Below, piece after piece: positions 52,597 to 62,259 of a DNA stretch of 64,000 bases. The notes below the pieces were generated by a model that was not told the origin of the DNA, ran no database searches, and was given only the letters and a program-made list of their open reading frames with translations. The DNA lies in contig NZ_FNDT01000003.1 in NCBI RefSeq assembly GCF_900099735.1, positions 219,708 through 283,707 on the forward strand. Reading direction: 5' to 3'. The number at the start of each line of letters is the position of its first letter. Within the stretch, counting starts at the first letter, position 1. The position numbers and the translations under genes are program-made. This DNA is from Arthrobacter subterraneus (lineage in GTDB: Bacteria; Actinomycetota; Actinomycetes; Actinomycetales; Micrococcaceae).

Positions 52597-53066
52597 GCTC
52601 CGAGGTTCCGCTCTCGCATGGCGCGCAGCGCCTCACGGTTGTCCTGCTGTTCGCGCAGGGTCTGACGCTTGTCGTAGTCCCGCTTGCCGCGGGCGATGGC
52701 GATTTCCACCTTGGCGCGTCCGTTGAGGAAGTACAGCTGCAGCGGGACGATGGTGAAGCCGCTCTCGCGGATCTTATGGGAAATCCTGGTCAACTCCTCG
52801 CGGTGCAGGAGCAGTTTACGACGACGCCGGGCCGCATGGTTGGTCCAGCTTCCCTGGGAGTACTCCGGAATGTGAATGCCTTCGAGCCAGAGCTCGTCGT
52901 TGTAGAAAATTGCGAACCCGTCCACCAGGGACGCGCGTCCGGCCCGGAGCGATTTCACTTCGGTACCCTGCAGTGCGATGCCGGCCTCGTAGGTGTCCAG
53001 CACCTGATAGTCATGCCGGGCCTTCCGATTGGTGGCCACCACCTGACGGCCACTTTCCCTGGGCAC
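52593..53066 (-). CDS. smpB: SsrA-binding protein SmpB
   Basis: A 157-residue OB-fold protein that carries tmRNA into stalled ribosomes. NRKARHDYQVLDTYEAGIALQGTEVKSLRAGRASLVDGFA is the conserved start, GIHIPEYSQGSWTNHAARRRRKLLLHREEL follows, and the C-terminal helix (ARGKRDYDKRQTLREQQDNREALRAM) reads the empty mRNA channel. The GTG at 53066 was chosen: AAGGAG lies seven bases upstream and the family begins a few residues later. Its RNA partner ssrA is encoded in the same direction downstream. Confidence 0.97.
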   Translation of the reverse strand: MPRESGRQVVATNRKARHDYQVLDTYEAGIALQGTEVKSLRAGRASLVDGFAIFYNDELWLEGIHIPEYSQGSWTNHAARRRRKLLLHREELTRISHKIRESGFTIVPLQLYFLNGRAKVEIAIARGKRDYDKRQTLREQQDNREALRAMRERNLGA

Positions 53067-53178
53067 GGTGGACTCCTTCACTAGTGCGGTGCGCATTGCG
53101 AATGCTTGCGGACAGTGCATCCCAGTCTACGGCGTCCGGGCGGAACCGGCGTCGGAGGCTGTGGAGAACGGCCGTCCG

Positions 53179-54726
53179 CTACATCAGCCCCATCGGATCA
53201 ACCAGGCTACCGTTGAGCACAGTCTCGAAGTGCAGGTGGCAGCCGTTGGAGTTGCCCGTGGTACCTGTGTAGCCGATCAGCTGCCCGGCGCTCACGCGCT
53301 GTCCCGGGCCCACCACGTAGCTTGCCAGGTGGTAGAAGTTGGTCGCCAAAGCGTTACCGCCGACCACGCCGTGGTTGAGCACGATCCGGTTGCCGGCACC
53401 CGGCAGAGCGTTGGAATCCGCGTACCAGACTTCGCCTGCCGCCGGAGCGTACAGCGGTGTTCCGCAGTTGACCCCATAGTCGATTCCGGTGTGGGTGTAG
53501 CCGCCGGACCCGTTGAAATCGATGGTCCCGAGCGGTGTGGGGCGCCAGCCGTAGCCGGAAGTGATCGGTCCGCTGACCGGAGCGCGCAGTCCGAACGCTG
53601 ACGGACTGGATGCCGGTGGCGGAACGATGACCGGAGCCACCGGCTCCGGCACGATCGGGGCAGGAACCACCGGCGCGGGCTTGGGGCGATTTGCCTCAGC
53701 GGCAGCCTGCGCGGCTCTGCGATTGGCCTCGGCAGCCTCCGCAGCCGCGCGGCGGTTCGCTTCCGCGGCCGCTGCGGCGCGGCGCTCGTTCTCGATCCTG
53801 GCCCGTTCCTCGGCCTCGGCCTTGAGCCGGGCTTCCTCACGCTTCCGGGCCTCTTCGATCAGGCGGCGCTGGCGTTCGGCAATATCGACGACGACCTGCT
53901 GGTGCGCTTCCTCGACCTTGGCAAGCTTTGCCTCGATAACCGGCTTCTGCTTCTGCAGCTTGTCGGAAAGCTTCGACGTGTCCGAGATGAGCTTGTCCAC
54001 CTTGGCCTTTTCGGCCGCCGCCTCATCCCGGGCCACCTGTTCAGCGGCAAGGGCGGCGTCGGCCTTCGACTTCAGGTCGACGATCTCCTCTTCGACTGCG
54101 ACCAGCCGCGCCTGCGAATTGACGTTGGTTGCGTTCTGCTGTGCCAGGCGTTCCAGGGCCGAGTTCTGGTTGCGCAGTGCCTGCTGCACCAGCTCCATGG
54201 AGGCGAAACCGTCCGAGCCCTTGCTGCCGAGCATCATCGAGAGACCGGTGGGAACCCCCCCGCTCTTGTACGCCTGGGTTGCGATCTGGCCGATCACCTC
54301 GCGGGTCTCGGCCATCTCGGCTTCGTCCTGCTTGAGCTGTTCGGTGATCTTGTTCTTGGTCTCCTGCGCCAGCTGCACCCGCTGGGCGAGCGCATTGACT
54401 TCCGCTGTGGCCGCCTCCACGCGACCCTGCGCATCGGCAAGGGACTGCTGTGCTCCGGGCAGCTGCCCCTGGTAGACCTTCAGCTGCGCGATGGTCTCCG
54501 CGATGTCCGAGTCGAGATATTCGATCGACTGCTGGACTTCCTCGATCTGCTGCTCCAGGGCTGACTTGCGGTCGGCCAGTTCATCCGCGTGGACGGGCCC
54601 GCTGAGTGTCAGCGTGAACGCGGCGGCTGTGACCAGCGACAAGGCAGTCAGGGTCCTGATTGTTCCCGGCCGGCGGACGGAAAGGAGTTGGCAGGGCATC
54701 ATGCCGTGCATACGGTCTTTTCTCAC
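53179..54726 (-). CDS. M23-family peptidoglycan hydrolase with coiled coil, FtsEX partner
   Basis: A 515-residue secreted cell-wall hydrolase. After a signal sequence (~to residue 48, ALSLVTAAAFTLTLSGPVHA) comes a long coiled coil (~50-265), an Ala/Arg/Glu-rich stretch, a Pro-rich linker (~350-375) and a C-terminal LytM/M23 domain (~385-515) with HTGIDYG and HLHFE metal-site motifs. Such proteins are held inactive by the coiled coil until FtsEX pulls on it. It lies directly after ftsX, the usual arrangement. The start is GTG 54726 or the ATG 15 bp further in; the signal sequence is complete either way. Confidence 0.93.
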   Translation of the reverse strand: MRKDRMHGMMPCQLLSVRRPGTIRTLTALSLVTAAAFTLTLSGPVHADELADRKSALEQQIEEVQQSIEYLDSDIAETIAQLKVYQGQLPGAQQSLADAQGRVEAATAEVNALAQRVQLAQETKNKITEQLKQDEAEMAETREVIGQIATQAYKSGGVPTGLSMMLGSKGSDGFASMELVQQALRNQNSALERLAQQNATNVNSQARLVAVEEEIVDLKSKADAALAAEQVARDEAAAEKAKVDKLISDTSKLSDKLQKQKPVIEAKLAKVEEAHQQVVVDIAERQRRLIEEARKREEARLKAEAEERARIENERRAAAAAEANRRAAAEAAEANRRAAQAAAEANRPKPAPVVPAPIVPEPVAPVIVPPPASSPSAFGLRAPVSGPITSGYGWRPTPLGTIDFNGSGGYTHTGIDYGVNCGTPLYAPAAGEVWYADSNALPGAGNRIVLNHGVVGGNALATNFYHLASYVVGPGQRVSAGQLIGYTGTTGNSNGCHLHFETVLNGSLVDPMGLM

Positions 54727-54737
54727 AAGTACCTACC

Positions 54738-55649
54738 CTAAACCTTCAAGTAGCGTCTGAGGGTTAGGAGGGACGACGCGCCCGCCAGGAGTGCCCCCAG
54801 AAGGAACAGCGCGGGGACTACCAGCAGGAGTTCCTGCGTCGAGATGAATCCCATCTGCGGGTACTCCCGGGAGAGCCACTGCCCGCCGTAACGCAGGACG
54901 GCCCAGAGCGTTCCAGACGCGATGGCCGCACCCAGGATGGCCGCAATGACTCCTTCAAGAACGAAGGGCAGCTGGATGATCGCCTTGCTGGCACCGACCA
55001 GCCGCATGATGCCGGTCTCCCGCCTCCGGCTGAATGCGGAGAGCCGGATGGTGGTTGCGATCAGCAGGATGGCCCCTACGCTCATGACGACGGCGATGCC
55101 CAGGGCAACGAGGGAGGCGATGTTGATATATCCGAAAATTTCTTCAAGGTACTCTCGCTGGTCGCTCACGATGTCAACACCAGGCTGTGAGGAGAATGCT
55201 TCGCTGATGACCTCGTACTTCTCCGGATCCACGAGCCCCACCCGGAACGACTCCGGGAGCTGTTCGGCAGTGACCGCTTCCACGATCGGTGAGTTGGCAA
55301 GCTGCTCGCGGAAGTGGACCAGCGCCTGGTCCTGCGACTCGTACTGAACTGTGTCCACATAGGCGCTCAACTCCGGCGACTTCAGTTTCGCCTCGATTGC
55401 GGTGCGCTGCTCGTCGGTGACCGGCCCTGAGGCACAGCTTTCCGAGGTGGAGTTTTCGACGCAGAGGAAGACCGCTACCTGCACGCGGTCATACCAGTAC
55501 CCCTTCATCTGGTCTATCTGGAGCTGCAGCAGTCCGGCTGCTCCAACGAAGGTCAGTGAAATGAAGGTCACCAGAACAACCGAGACCACCATCACCAGGT
55601 TGCGGCGCATGCCTGAGGCGATCTCCCCGAGAACGAAAGCAAACCTCAT
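54738..55649 (-). CDS. ftsX: Cell-division ABC transporter membrane protein FtsX
   Basis: A 303-residue protein with four helices: one near the N-terminus ([24 protein letters not shown]), a large extracellular loop (~residues 45-170) that contacts the wall hydrolase, then three helices ([25 protein letters not shown] onward). The extracellular loop has two cysteines ([15 protein letters not shown]), which may form a disulfide. Its ATG overlaps the ftsE stop by 4 bp. With FtsE it transmits ATP-driven motion to the M23 enzyme encoded next. Confidence 0.96.
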   Translation of the reverse strand: MRFAFVLGEIASGMRRNLVMVVSVVLVTFISLTFVGAAGLLQLQIDQMKGYWYDRVQVAVFLCVENSTSESCASGPVTDEQRTAIEAKLKSPELSAYVDTVQYESQDQALVHFREQLANSPIVEAVTAEQLPESFRVGLVDPEKYEVISEAFSSQPGVDIVSDQREYLEEIFGYINIASLVALGIAVVMSVGAILLIATTIRLSAFSRRRETGIMRLVGASKAIIQLPFVLEGVIAAILGAAIASGTLWAVLRYGGQWLSREYPQMGFISTQELLLVVPALFLLGALLAGASSLLTLRRYLKV

Positions 55650-56350
55650 CCGGCAGCCGCCGTCGTCGTGCCGATGTAGATGCCCTGTGCGTCGTCACGG
55701 ACCACAGATCCGTCCCGGAGTTCGACCACGCGCTTGCGCATGGTGTTCACGATGTCGTCGTCGTGGGTTGCCATCACCACGGTGGTGCCGTTCTGGTTGA
55801 TCCTGTCGAGGACTTTCATGATGCCCATGGAGGTGGTCGGGTCCAGGTTTCCGGTGGGCTCATCGGCGAGGAGGATGCCCGGCTTGTTCACAATGGCGCG
55901 GGCGATTGCCACGCGCTGCTGCTCGCCGCCCGAAAGTTCGTGCGGCATGCGGTTGTTCTTGCCCTCGAGTCCGACGGTCTTCAGCACCTCGGGAACGGTT
56001 TCCCGGATGACTGCCCTGCTCTTTCCGATGACCTGCATCGCGAACGCGACGTTGGCGAAGACGGACTTGTTCGGCAGGAGCCGGAAATCCTGGAAGACGA
56101 CGCCGATACCGCGCCTCAGTTTCGGGACGCGCCAGCTGGGGATATTGGCGACGTTCTGTCCTGCGACGTATACGGCGCCGCGGGTTGCGCGGTCTTCCTT
56201 GAGCACCAGGCGGATGAAGGTTGACTTGCCGGAGCCGGACGCGCCGACCAGGAAGAGGAACTCGCCGCGGTCGACGTCAAGGCTGACACCGTCAAGGGCG
56301 GGCTTCGATTTCTGATCGTAGACTTTTGTGACGTGCTCGAATCTGATCAT
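55646..56350 (-). CDS. ftsE: Cell-division ABC transporter ATP-binding protein FtsE
   Basis: A 234-residue ABC ATPase: Walker [31 protein letters not shown] around the Q loop, signature LSGGEQQR, Walker [14 protein letters not shown] and switch ATHDD. The start [11 protein letters not shown] at 56350 is the usual FtsE start; an upstream ATG in frame at 56410 is not conserved. No ribosome-binding site is clear. TATAGT on the minus strand at 56421-56426 is a possible own promoter, separate from prfB. Confidence 0.96.
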   Translation of the reverse strand: MIRFEHVTKVYDQKSKPALDGVSLDVDRGEFLFLVGASGSGKSTFIRLVLKEDRATRGAVYVAGQNVANIPSWRVPKLRRGIGVVFQDFRLLPNKSVFANVAFAMQVIGKSRAVIRETVPEVLKTVGLEGKNNRMPHELSGGEQQRVAIARAIVNKPGILLADEPTGNLDPTTSMGIMKVLDRINQNGTTVVMATHDDDIVNTMRKRVVELRDGSVVRDDAQGIYIGTTTAAAG

Positions 56351-56502
56351 GGCTATTCTGCGCCCACGTAACACCGCCAGTGCACGGGCAGGGGTGGGGG
56401 AAGGGAGCACCGGCCCCTTGACTATAGGCAGCGGATCGGCGGGACACCGGGCATTTTCGCGGTGTGTCGCGAATCCATAACGAACCGGCGCTGCCTGGGG
56501 AT

Positions 56503-57618
56503 TCAGTCCTCGCTGTTGCGGTTGTTGGCCCGCCAGCGGATTCCCGCATCGATGAAGTCGTCGATCTCGCCGTCGAACACCGCGGAGGTGTTGCCCACCT
56601 CGTGTTCGGTACGAAGGTCCTTCACCATCTGATAGGGATTCAGCACGTAGGAGCGCATCTGGTCACCCCAGGAGGCCTTGACGTCACCGGCGTGCGCCTT
56701 TTTCTCCGCGTCTTCCTGCTCCTTCTTGAGCAGCAGCAGGCGGGATTGCAGGACCCGGAGCGCGGCGGCCCGGTTCTGGATCTGCGACTTCTCATTCTGC
56801 ATGGAGACGACGACGCCGGTGGGAATGTGGGTCAGCCGGACGGCGGAGTCCGTGGTGTTGACCGATTGGCCGCCCGGTCCGGAGGAACGGAAAACGTCGA
56901 CGCGGATCTCGTTGTCGGGTATCTCGATCGAATCTGTCTGTTCGATCAGCGGGATGACCTCGACCGCCGCGAAGGACGTCTGTCGCCGGCCCTGGTTGTC
57001 GAAGGGACTGATGCGCACCAGACGGTGGGTGCCCGCTTCGACGGACAGTGTGCCGAACGCGTAGGGTGCCTTGACCTCGAAGGTTGCCGATTTGAGGCCC
57101 GCTTCCTCAGCGTACGAGGTGTCGAGGACCTGCGTGGGGTAGCCGCGGCGTTCGGCCCAGCGCAGGTACATGCGCAGGAGCATTTCGGCGAAGTCCGCCG
57201 CATCCACTCCCCCGGCGCCGGAGCGGATGGTGACCACGGCTTCTCGCTCGTCCCATTCGCCGGCGAGCAGCGTGACGACTTCGAGTTCGTCGAGCGCCTT
57301 GCTGAGCGAGGTCAGTTCCCTGACCGCTTCCAGGCGCGAGTCTTCATCGTCCTCGTCCTGGGCGAGCTCCACGAGGACTTCCATGTCATCGATGCGCGAC
57401 GCGAGCCGGGCGAGCCGGTCAAGCTCGGTCTGCTTGTGGGAGAGCCTGGAGGTGATCTGCTGGGCTGCGGCGGGATCATCCCACAGGTTGGGTTCACCTG
57501 CCTGTTCGGTGAGATCGGCGATTTCTGCACGGATCGCTTCGACGTCCGTCACTGCCTCAATGGAGTCGTATTTCGCTCGGAGGGCGCGGATTTCTGCGGA
57601 AAAATCAATATCTGCCAT
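56503..57618 (-). CDS. prfB: Peptide chain release factor 2 (no frameshift)
   Basis: A 371-residue RF2 that ends translation at UGA and UAA. The codon-reading SPF motif ([12 protein letters not shown]) and the hydrolytic GGQ loop ([17 protein letters not shown]) are present. The reading frame is continuous, so it lacks the in-frame UGA and programmed +1 frameshift that regulate many bacterial prfB genes; this absence is usual in actinobacteria. It precedes ftsEX on the same strand, the normal order. Confidence 0.97.
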   Translation of the reverse strand: MADIDFSAEIRALRAKYDSIEAVTDVEAIRAEIADLTEQAGEPNLWDDPAAAQQITSRLSHKQTELDRLARLASRIDDMEVLVELAQDEDDEDSRLEAVRELTSLSKALDELEVVTLLAGEWDEREAVVTIRSGAGGVDAADFAEMLLRMYLRWAERRGYPTQVLDTSYAEEAGLKSATFEVKAPYAFGTLSVEAGTHRLVRISPFDNQGRRQTSFAAVEVIPLIEQTDSIEIPDNEIRVDVFRSSGPGGQSVNTTDSAVRLTHIPTGVVVSMQNEKSQIQNRAAALRVLQSRLLLLKKEQEDAEKKAHAGDVKASWGDQMRSYVLNPYQMVKDLRTEHEVGNTSAVFDGEIDDFIDAGIRWRANNRNSED

Positions 57619-57655
57619 GGTGTTTCAAGACTACGTCATGGTGCTCCGGCCGCGG

Positions 57656-58123
57656 CTACCGCGTCAGGTCCGCCCGCGCATCGGCGGTGGCGATGATGGG
57701 AATCCCGGCGGGGACCAGGTAGTTCACGATCGGCGGCTGGACGACGGCGGTAAGCACCACGCGCGCGGTGCGGGAGTCGGGAGCGCCGGTCGACGGGTCC
57801 AGGGCGAGGTTGTTGAACCGCGCAGGCGCTCCGGCCCGCTCGACGTAGGCGGCGGCCGACTGTGACACGGATTCCGAATCGAGAACGGGAGCCGGCTCAC
57901 CGCCGGCTGCGTCGATCGAGGCGATCTCGAACGTGTCGGCCGCGCTCAGCGCCGCACCGTCAGCGACGGAGAGAAGTTTCTTGTGCTCGATGTACACGGC
58001 GGATACCGCGGTGACGACTGCGATGACCAGGAGGGACAGCAGAATGTACCCGATGATCAGCACGGTGACCTGGCCTTCCTCGCCGATATCCTGCCCTGCA
58101 CCAGGCTCGGGCGTAGCCGTCAT
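57656..58123 (-). CDS. TadG-like pilus-assembly protein
   Basis: A 155-residue protein with a short cytosolic N-terminus, a pilin-like helix starting GEEGQVTVLIIGYILLSLLVIAVVTAVSAVYIEHKKLLSVADGAALSAAD, and an extracellular domain. The helix with conserved E-x4-V and the VADGAALSAA segment match TadG/secretion-neighbourhood proteins that sit in Tad gene clusters. Its ATG overlaps the upstream TadE-like gene by 4 bp. It is the last gene of the Tad cluster in this window. Exact role unknown. Confidence 0.83.
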   Translation of the reverse strand: MTATPEPGAGQDIGEEGQVTVLIIGYILLSLLVIAVVTAVSAVYIEHKKLLSVADGAALSAADTFEIASIDAAGGEPAPVLDSESVSQSAAAYVERAGAPARFNNLALDPSTGAPDSRTARVVLTAVVQPPIVNYLVPAGIPIIATADARADLTR

Positions 58124-58572
58124 CCGAACCGCTCCACGAGTTGGGTTGACCGGGAATCCACCGTGGCTGCGGAGGTGTTCAGCCCCGGCATTGTGGGGAT
58201 GAGCGGGAGCGGAACCTTCAGGGTGACGTCAACCGTCACGCTTGAGCCGGGCTCAAGGCAGGTGCCTCCGCAGGTGATGGTGACCGCGGCGTCCTGGGGT
58301 GGGAAACCGAAATCGTTCACCGTCAGGTTCACGGCCTCCTGTGCACGGGTATGGGCCTCCGCCGGATCGTCGGAATCGACGAACACTTTCGCTGCCTGAT
58401 CAGCTGCGCCGACAACAGCGAACGACGCCCCCTGCACTGCTCCCACCGTGAGGACCAGATAGACCACGGGCACCAGGAGGAGCAGCCCAAGGAAAGTGAA
58501 CTCAAGGACCGCGCTGCCGGCGTCGTCGTTCTGGAGTGCCGCCCGTGCGCGCTCATGACGGGAGGGCAGCAT
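58120..58572 (-). CDS. TadE-family minor pilin-like protein (second)
   Basis: A 150-residue protein with the TadE hydrophobic start DAGSAVLEFTFLGLLLLVPVVYLVLTVGAVQGASFAVVGAADQAAKVFVD. The G-S-A-V-L-E-F pattern is a prepilin cleavage site of the TadE type. Two cysteines near the C-terminus (ITCGGTCLEPG) may form a disulfide. The ATG at 58572 has GGAGG nine bases upstream and overlaps the previous gene by 20 bp. Confidence 0.87.
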   Translation of the reverse strand: MLPSRHERARAALQNDDAGSAVLEFTFLGLLLLVPVVYLVLTVGAVQGASFAVVGAADQAAKVFVDSDDPAEAHTRAQEAVNLTVNDFGFPPQDAAVTITCGGTCLEPGSSVTVDVTLKVPLPLIPTMPGLNTSAATVDSRSTQLVERFG

Positions 58573-58969
58573 GCCCGGTCACCTCCAGGGTGCCCGCGGG
58601 GCCGATGAGGCCGAGCACGGGAATCGGTGCCCGGACAGTGACCTGCAGGACGACTGACCCTCCGCGGTTGACCTGGCTTACGGATACGTCCTGCGCGTAG
58701 GTGCTGCTGATGGCGCCGGAGATGAGGGCGCTTGTGCGGGCTGCGGCGTCGGCGGGTGAACGATCGGCGAGCGTGCCGTACCGTGCGCCCGATGACGCTG
58801 CATCGATCAGGGTGTTGCGCACATGGAGGACCAGCGTGAGCTGCACGATGGCGATGAAAATGACCGTCAGGAGGCCACCGATGAGGGCGAAATCGACTGT
58901 TGCGGCGCCGCGTTCACCTGCGTGCCGGTGCTCACGGGCCGGGCTTGTGCACCCTGCAGCTGTGAACAC
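58553..58969 (-). CDS. TadE-family minor pilin-like protein (first)
   Basis: A 138-residue protein with the prepilin-like segment ERGAATVDFALIGGLLTVIFIAIVQLTLVLHVRNTLIDAASSGARYG and an extracellular beta-rich remainder. The GAATVDFA pattern is like GAAxVEFA of TadE proteins, with Asp in place of Glu. The start is GTG at 58969, four bases after the stop of the pilin-like gene. A pair of TadE-like proteins plus a TadG-like one is common in actinobacterial Tad loci. Confidence 0.87.
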   Translation of the reverse strand: MFTAAGCTSPAREHRHAGERGAATVDFALIGGLLTVIFIAIVQLTLVLHVRNTLIDAASSGARYGTLADRSPADAAARTSALISGAISSTYAQDVSVSQVNRGGSVVLQVTVRAPIPVLGLIGPAGTLEVTGHAALPS

Positions 58970-58973
58970 TGCG

Positions 58974-59192
58974 CTATCGGCTCACACGGTTGATCGCCTC
59001 ATTGAACAGTCCCTCCAGTGCCGGTGAGGCGATAGCGAGGAGACCGGCAACGAGGACAGCCGACATCAGCGTGATCATGACCCACCCGGGCACGTCACCG
59101 CGCTCGGGGTGGTCCTCCGGGGACATGGCGTGTATGCCCGATGAGAACAGGGTGGTGACGTACAGGAAGCGTGCGATGAGGCGGTGACGCAT
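58974..59192 (-). CDS. Small Flp-pilin-like protein of the Tad cluster
   Basis: A 72-residue protein with one strongly hydrophobic helix (GWVMITLMSAVLVAGLLAIASPALEGLFNEAINRV), preceded by ERGDVPG and a short N-terminal region. By size, position (between tadC and the tadE-like genes) and single helix, it is the best candidate for the major Flp pilin, though its leader lacks the standard G-x4-E-Y cleavage motif. AGAGGA lies ahead of the ATG at 59192. The pilin role is inferred from place and size. Confidence 0.6.
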   Translation of the reverse strand: MRHRLIARFLYVTTLFSSGIHAMSPEDHPERGDVPGWVMITLMSAVLVAGLLAIASPALEGLFNEAINRVSR

Positions 59193-59249
59193 GCTGGAAT
59201 TCCTCTCTTTCTGTGGGTTTGATCTGCTTCAGTGGGTTTGATTCGCGAA

Positions 59250-60182
59250 TCAGAATCCGAGGTTGATCAGGGCAATGCCCGGGTAGACAGCGAACAGAAC
59301 GGTCAAGGGCAGAACGCCGAAAACAAGCGGCACCATCATGGCAATTTCCTTGCGCCCAGCGGACTCCATCAGTTCCCGTTTTGAGAGATCCCGGACATCC
59401 TGGGCCTGGGCGCGAAGCACGTCCGCCAGCGGTGTTCCGCGTTCTACTGCCACGCTGATACCGTCGACGAACCGCACCAGCGGTGCCAGCTGCGTGCGGT
59501 TGGAAAAATTCTGGAGGGACTCCATCAAGGGTGTCCCTGCCCGGGTTTCGGCAAGCACCCGGCTGAATTCCTTTGCCAGTTCGCCGTTTCCTGTTCTGCA
59601 GATTCGTTCGAGCGCTCCCGTAGCGCTCTCCCCCGCGCTGACAGCCAGCGCCATCAATTCGGCGAGGCTGGGGAATTCTGCCAGGATGCGGCTCTCCCGC
59701 TTCCTGATTTCCGTACCCAGCAGGTAGTCGCGAAACAGGTACCCGCCCGCGGCGCTGCCGAAAATGATGAGCACAGCAAGGAACGGATTGAAGCTGCCCG
59801 AGGTTGCGAGGCTCAGGATAACCATCGTCGACAGAGCCAACCCTGCGCTTCCCCACATGATCTGCTCAGCCCGGAAATCGAGGACGGACTGATTTCGCCC
59901 TGCCTGGTCGAGCCGTCGCGCAAGGATCGAGGACGCCGGACTGTAGCGGTTGAGCCAGGTCACGGCATCGCGCGCGACCGGGCGAACAATTCGTTCCAGC
60001 GGACCGAAGGGTGTGACGGACTGGGAACCCAGAAGTCTGGAGCCGACGTCGACGGATTTGAGCTGGGGAGCGATTCGCTCAACGAAACGTGGTTGGCGCA
60101 TGATTGGCAGCCGCACGAAAGTGAGCCACAGCCCGGACCCGAGACATGCACCGGCAAGGACGGCCAGAGACAGTGTGCCCAT
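59250..60182 (-). CDS. tadC: Tad secretion inner-membrane protein TadC (T2SF)
   Basis: A 310-residue platform protein with a type II secretion F domain (FPSLAELMALAVSAGESATGALERICRTGNGELAKEFSRVLAETRAGTPLMESLQNFSNR) and four helices, the last pair near the C-terminus (MMVPLVFGVLPLTVLFAVYPGIALINLGF). With TadB it forms the membrane base of the pilus motor. The start overlaps the tadB stop by one base. Confidence 0.9.
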   Translation of the reverse strand: MGTLSLAVLAGACLGSGLWLTFVRLPIMRQPRFVERIAPQLKSVDVGSRLLGSQSVTPFGPLERIVRPVARDAVTWLNRYSPASSILARRLDQAGRNQSVLDFRAEQIMWGSAGLALSTMVILSLATSGSFNPFLAVLIIFGSAAGGYLFRDYLLGTEIRKRESRILAEFPSLAELMALAVSAGESATGALERICRTGNGELAKEFSRVLAETRAGTPLMESLQNFSNRTQLAPLVRFVDGISVAVERGTPLADVLRAQAQDVRDLSKRELMESAGRKEIAMMVPLVFGVLPLTVLFAVYPGIALINLGF

Positions 60183-61039
60183 CAGCGAAGCACCCGCTCG
60201 TCGTCAGGGAGGGCGCCGATGCGGAGCATGATCCAGTAACAGAATGCCGATACAACAAGCCCGCCGATCAGCACCGCTGCCCCGCCCGCGGTGTTGTACG
60301 CGGCGACTGCCTCCGGGCGGGTGGACAGGAGTGCAAGCACAATCCACGGTGCCGCGACAGCCAGTCTGGCAGCGTTGACCGTCCATGATTGCCGTGCTTC
60401 GAGTTCGCTCCGGGTCCGTGCACTGTCCCGGAGGAATTCTGCGAGCGTGCCGAGGAGCCGGCCAAGATCCGTGCCGCCGACCTCACGGGTGAGGCGCAGC
60501 GCCTCCACGATCCTGTCGGCCACCGGGTCAGCCAGCCGGTCCTTCAGCCGGTCGAGGGAAGAATCGAACTGTCCACCGGAGCGGTAATCGCCGGCGAACT
60601 CCCGGAAAGCCGGACGCAATTCCTCCGGACCCTTCACGCCCAGCTGCATCAGCGCCTCGGGCAGTGAAAGACCGGCCCTGATGGCGGAGCGCAGATGATC
60701 TACCACGTCCGGCCATAGCTCGCGCAGTGATGCCGTACGTTTGTTTGCCCGCCACCGCACAACCATGAGGGGTGCGAGGCCGCCGAAAATCGCGAAACAG
60801 GCAGCGATCGCCGGGGTCCCGGTGAATACGAACGCAACAAGGAAGACGAACAACCCGACAATGGCAGAGGCCGCGACCAGCCCTCCGGCGGATACCCGTT
60901 CGATTCCCGCCCTGATCAACAACTGTTCCACCTTGCCCGTACGGCGTTTCGACGCCTGGGGACGCGGCGGTACCGCCCACGTCGACCACCAGATGAGGAA
61001 CAGGCCCGCTCCCAGTGCGGCGCCGATCGCGACTGTCAT
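60182..61039 (-). CDS. tadB: Tad secretion inner-membrane protein TadB (T2SF)
   Basis: A 285-residue paralogue of TadC. The T2SF domain reads LWPDVVDHLRSAIRAGLSLPEALMQLGVKGPEELRPAFREFAGDYRSGGQFDSSLDRLKDRLADPVADRIVEALRLTREVGGTDLGRLLGTLAEFLRD, flanked by helices. It begins 4 bp inside the end of the ATPase gene, fitting the conserved order tadA-tadB-tadC. Confidence 0.9.
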   Translation of the reverse strand: MTVAIGAALGAGLFLIWWSTWAVPPRPQASKRRTGKVEQLLIRAGIERVSAGGLVAASAIVGLFVFLVAFVFTGTPAIAACFAIFGGLAPLMVVRWRANKRTASLRELWPDVVDHLRSAIRAGLSLPEALMQLGVKGPEELRPAFREFAGDYRSGGQFDSSLDRLKDRLADPVADRIVEALRLTREVGGTDLGRLLGTLAEFLRDSARTRSELEARQSWTVNAARLAVAAPWIVLALLSTRPEAVAAYNTAGGAAVLIGGLVVSAFCYWIMLRIGALPDDERVLR

Positions 61040-62259
61040 GACGGATTGAGGAGGGAGGCAACAGAATAGCCCGCGGAGGCGAACTTCTCTTCCGCCGGCA
61101 TGGTGGACGCGGTGAGCCTCAGCTCTCCCTCCATGCGCCTGAAGACAGTGGAGGTTTCAATCACTCCGTTTTCAACCCGGCGGCCCAGCGCAACGATCTC
61201 CGTGACGCGCCGGGCACCTGAGCGCTCGCGGACGCAGTGCACCACGAGGTCGATGCAGGAGGCGACGGTGGGCACAACGAAGGCGCTGGAGATGTTGTTT
61301 CCCGCCAACAGAGGCAGCGTGCATATCTTCGTGATTGCGTCGTGGGCACTGTTGGCGTGGACGCTGCACATACCGGGAAGGCCTGAGTTCAGCGCAATCA
61401 GCATGTCGAGGCTCTCGGCCTCCCGAACCTCTCCGACAATCAACCTGTCAGGCCGCATCCGGAGGGCTTCCTTGACGAGGCGCCGCAGCGGTATTTCGCC
61501 GTGCCCTTCGAGATTCGGCTGCCGGCATTGCAGGCCCACGACGTCGCGCAGGGGGAACTGGAGCTCGAAAATCTCCTCTACGGTCACCACCCGCTCACGC
61601 GGGCCGATGCTGGCGCCGAGGCAATTGAGCATTGTTGTCTTGCCTGCCTGGGTAGCTCCGGAAACGAGGATATTCAATCCGCTCGCCACCGCCGCGCTGA
61701 GGAAACGTGCCGCCTGCGGTGACAGCGTTCCAAGCTCGACGAGGTGGTCCAGCCGGGTTGCGCGGGAGACGAATTTCCTGATGTTCACTGCCCAATGGCG
61801 GCGTGTGACGTCGGGAATCACCACATGCAGCCTGGAGCCGTCCGGGAGGGAAGCATCGACGAAGGGTGACGACAAGTCAAGGCGGCGGCCCGAGGACTTC
61901 AGCATTTTTTCCACAAGCTCGCGAACCTGCTGCTCGCTGAGACTCAGGGACGTGAGCTCCGACTCTCCAGCCCGCGCCACGTATATCTCGGAAGGCGAGT
62001 TGATCCAGATTTCTTCAATGGCGGGATCATCCAGGAGCGGCTGCAAGGCGCCGTAGCCCGCAACCGCGGCAAAGACGTAGCGGCTTGCCTGCTCACGGTG
62101 GCCAAGCGGCGGAAGTGAACCCACCAGTGAGCGTTCGTCATAGTCATTGACAGCAGCTTCAACAAGACGCCGCACTTCTCCACTCTGCAGCGCCGGATCA
62201 AGGCCCCGACGCCGGATGAGCTCTCTTACCTCATCCTCAACAATGCGCACTGCATCCAT
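61036..62259 (-). CDS. tadA: CpaF/TadA secretion ATPase
   Basis: A 407-residue hexameric ATPase that powers Flp pilus assembly. LLDDPAIEEIWINSPSEIYV is the N-terminal domain signature; the ATP site has Walker A GATQAGKTTM, VTVEEIFELQFP, the Asp-His box region MRPDRLIVGEVREAE (Walker B) and CSVHANSAHDA. Most relatives have GGTGSGKTT; the A-T-Q-A variant keeps the Gly, Lys and Thr needed. The ATG at 62259 was preferred over the in-frame TTG 12 bp upstream, because GGGGA sits at a good distance. First gene of the Tad operon. Confidence 0.92.
   Translation of the reverse strand: MDAVRIVEDEVRELIRRRGLDPALQSGEVRRLVEAAVNDYDERSLVGSLPPLGHREQASRYVFAAVAGYGALQPLLDDPAIEEIWINSPSEIYVARAGESELTSLSLSEQQVRELVEKMLKSSGRRLDLSSPFVDASLPDGSRLHVVIPDVTRRHWAVNIRKFVSRATRLDHLVELGTLSPQAARFLSAAVASGLNILVSGATQAGKTTMLNCLGASIGPRERVVTVEEIFELQFPLRDVVGLQCRQPNLEGHGEIPLRRLVKEALRMRPDRLIVGEVREAESLDMLIALNSGLPGMCSVHANSAHDAITKICTLPLLAGNNISSAFVVPTVASCIDLVVHCVRERSGARRVTEIVALGRRVENGVIETSTVFRRMEGELRLTASTMPAEEKFASAGYSVASLLNPS

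Noticed and set aside
56503..57618. Programmed frameshift in prfB
   Set aside because: The reading frame is continuous from the start through SPF and GGQ motifs, with no internal UGA.
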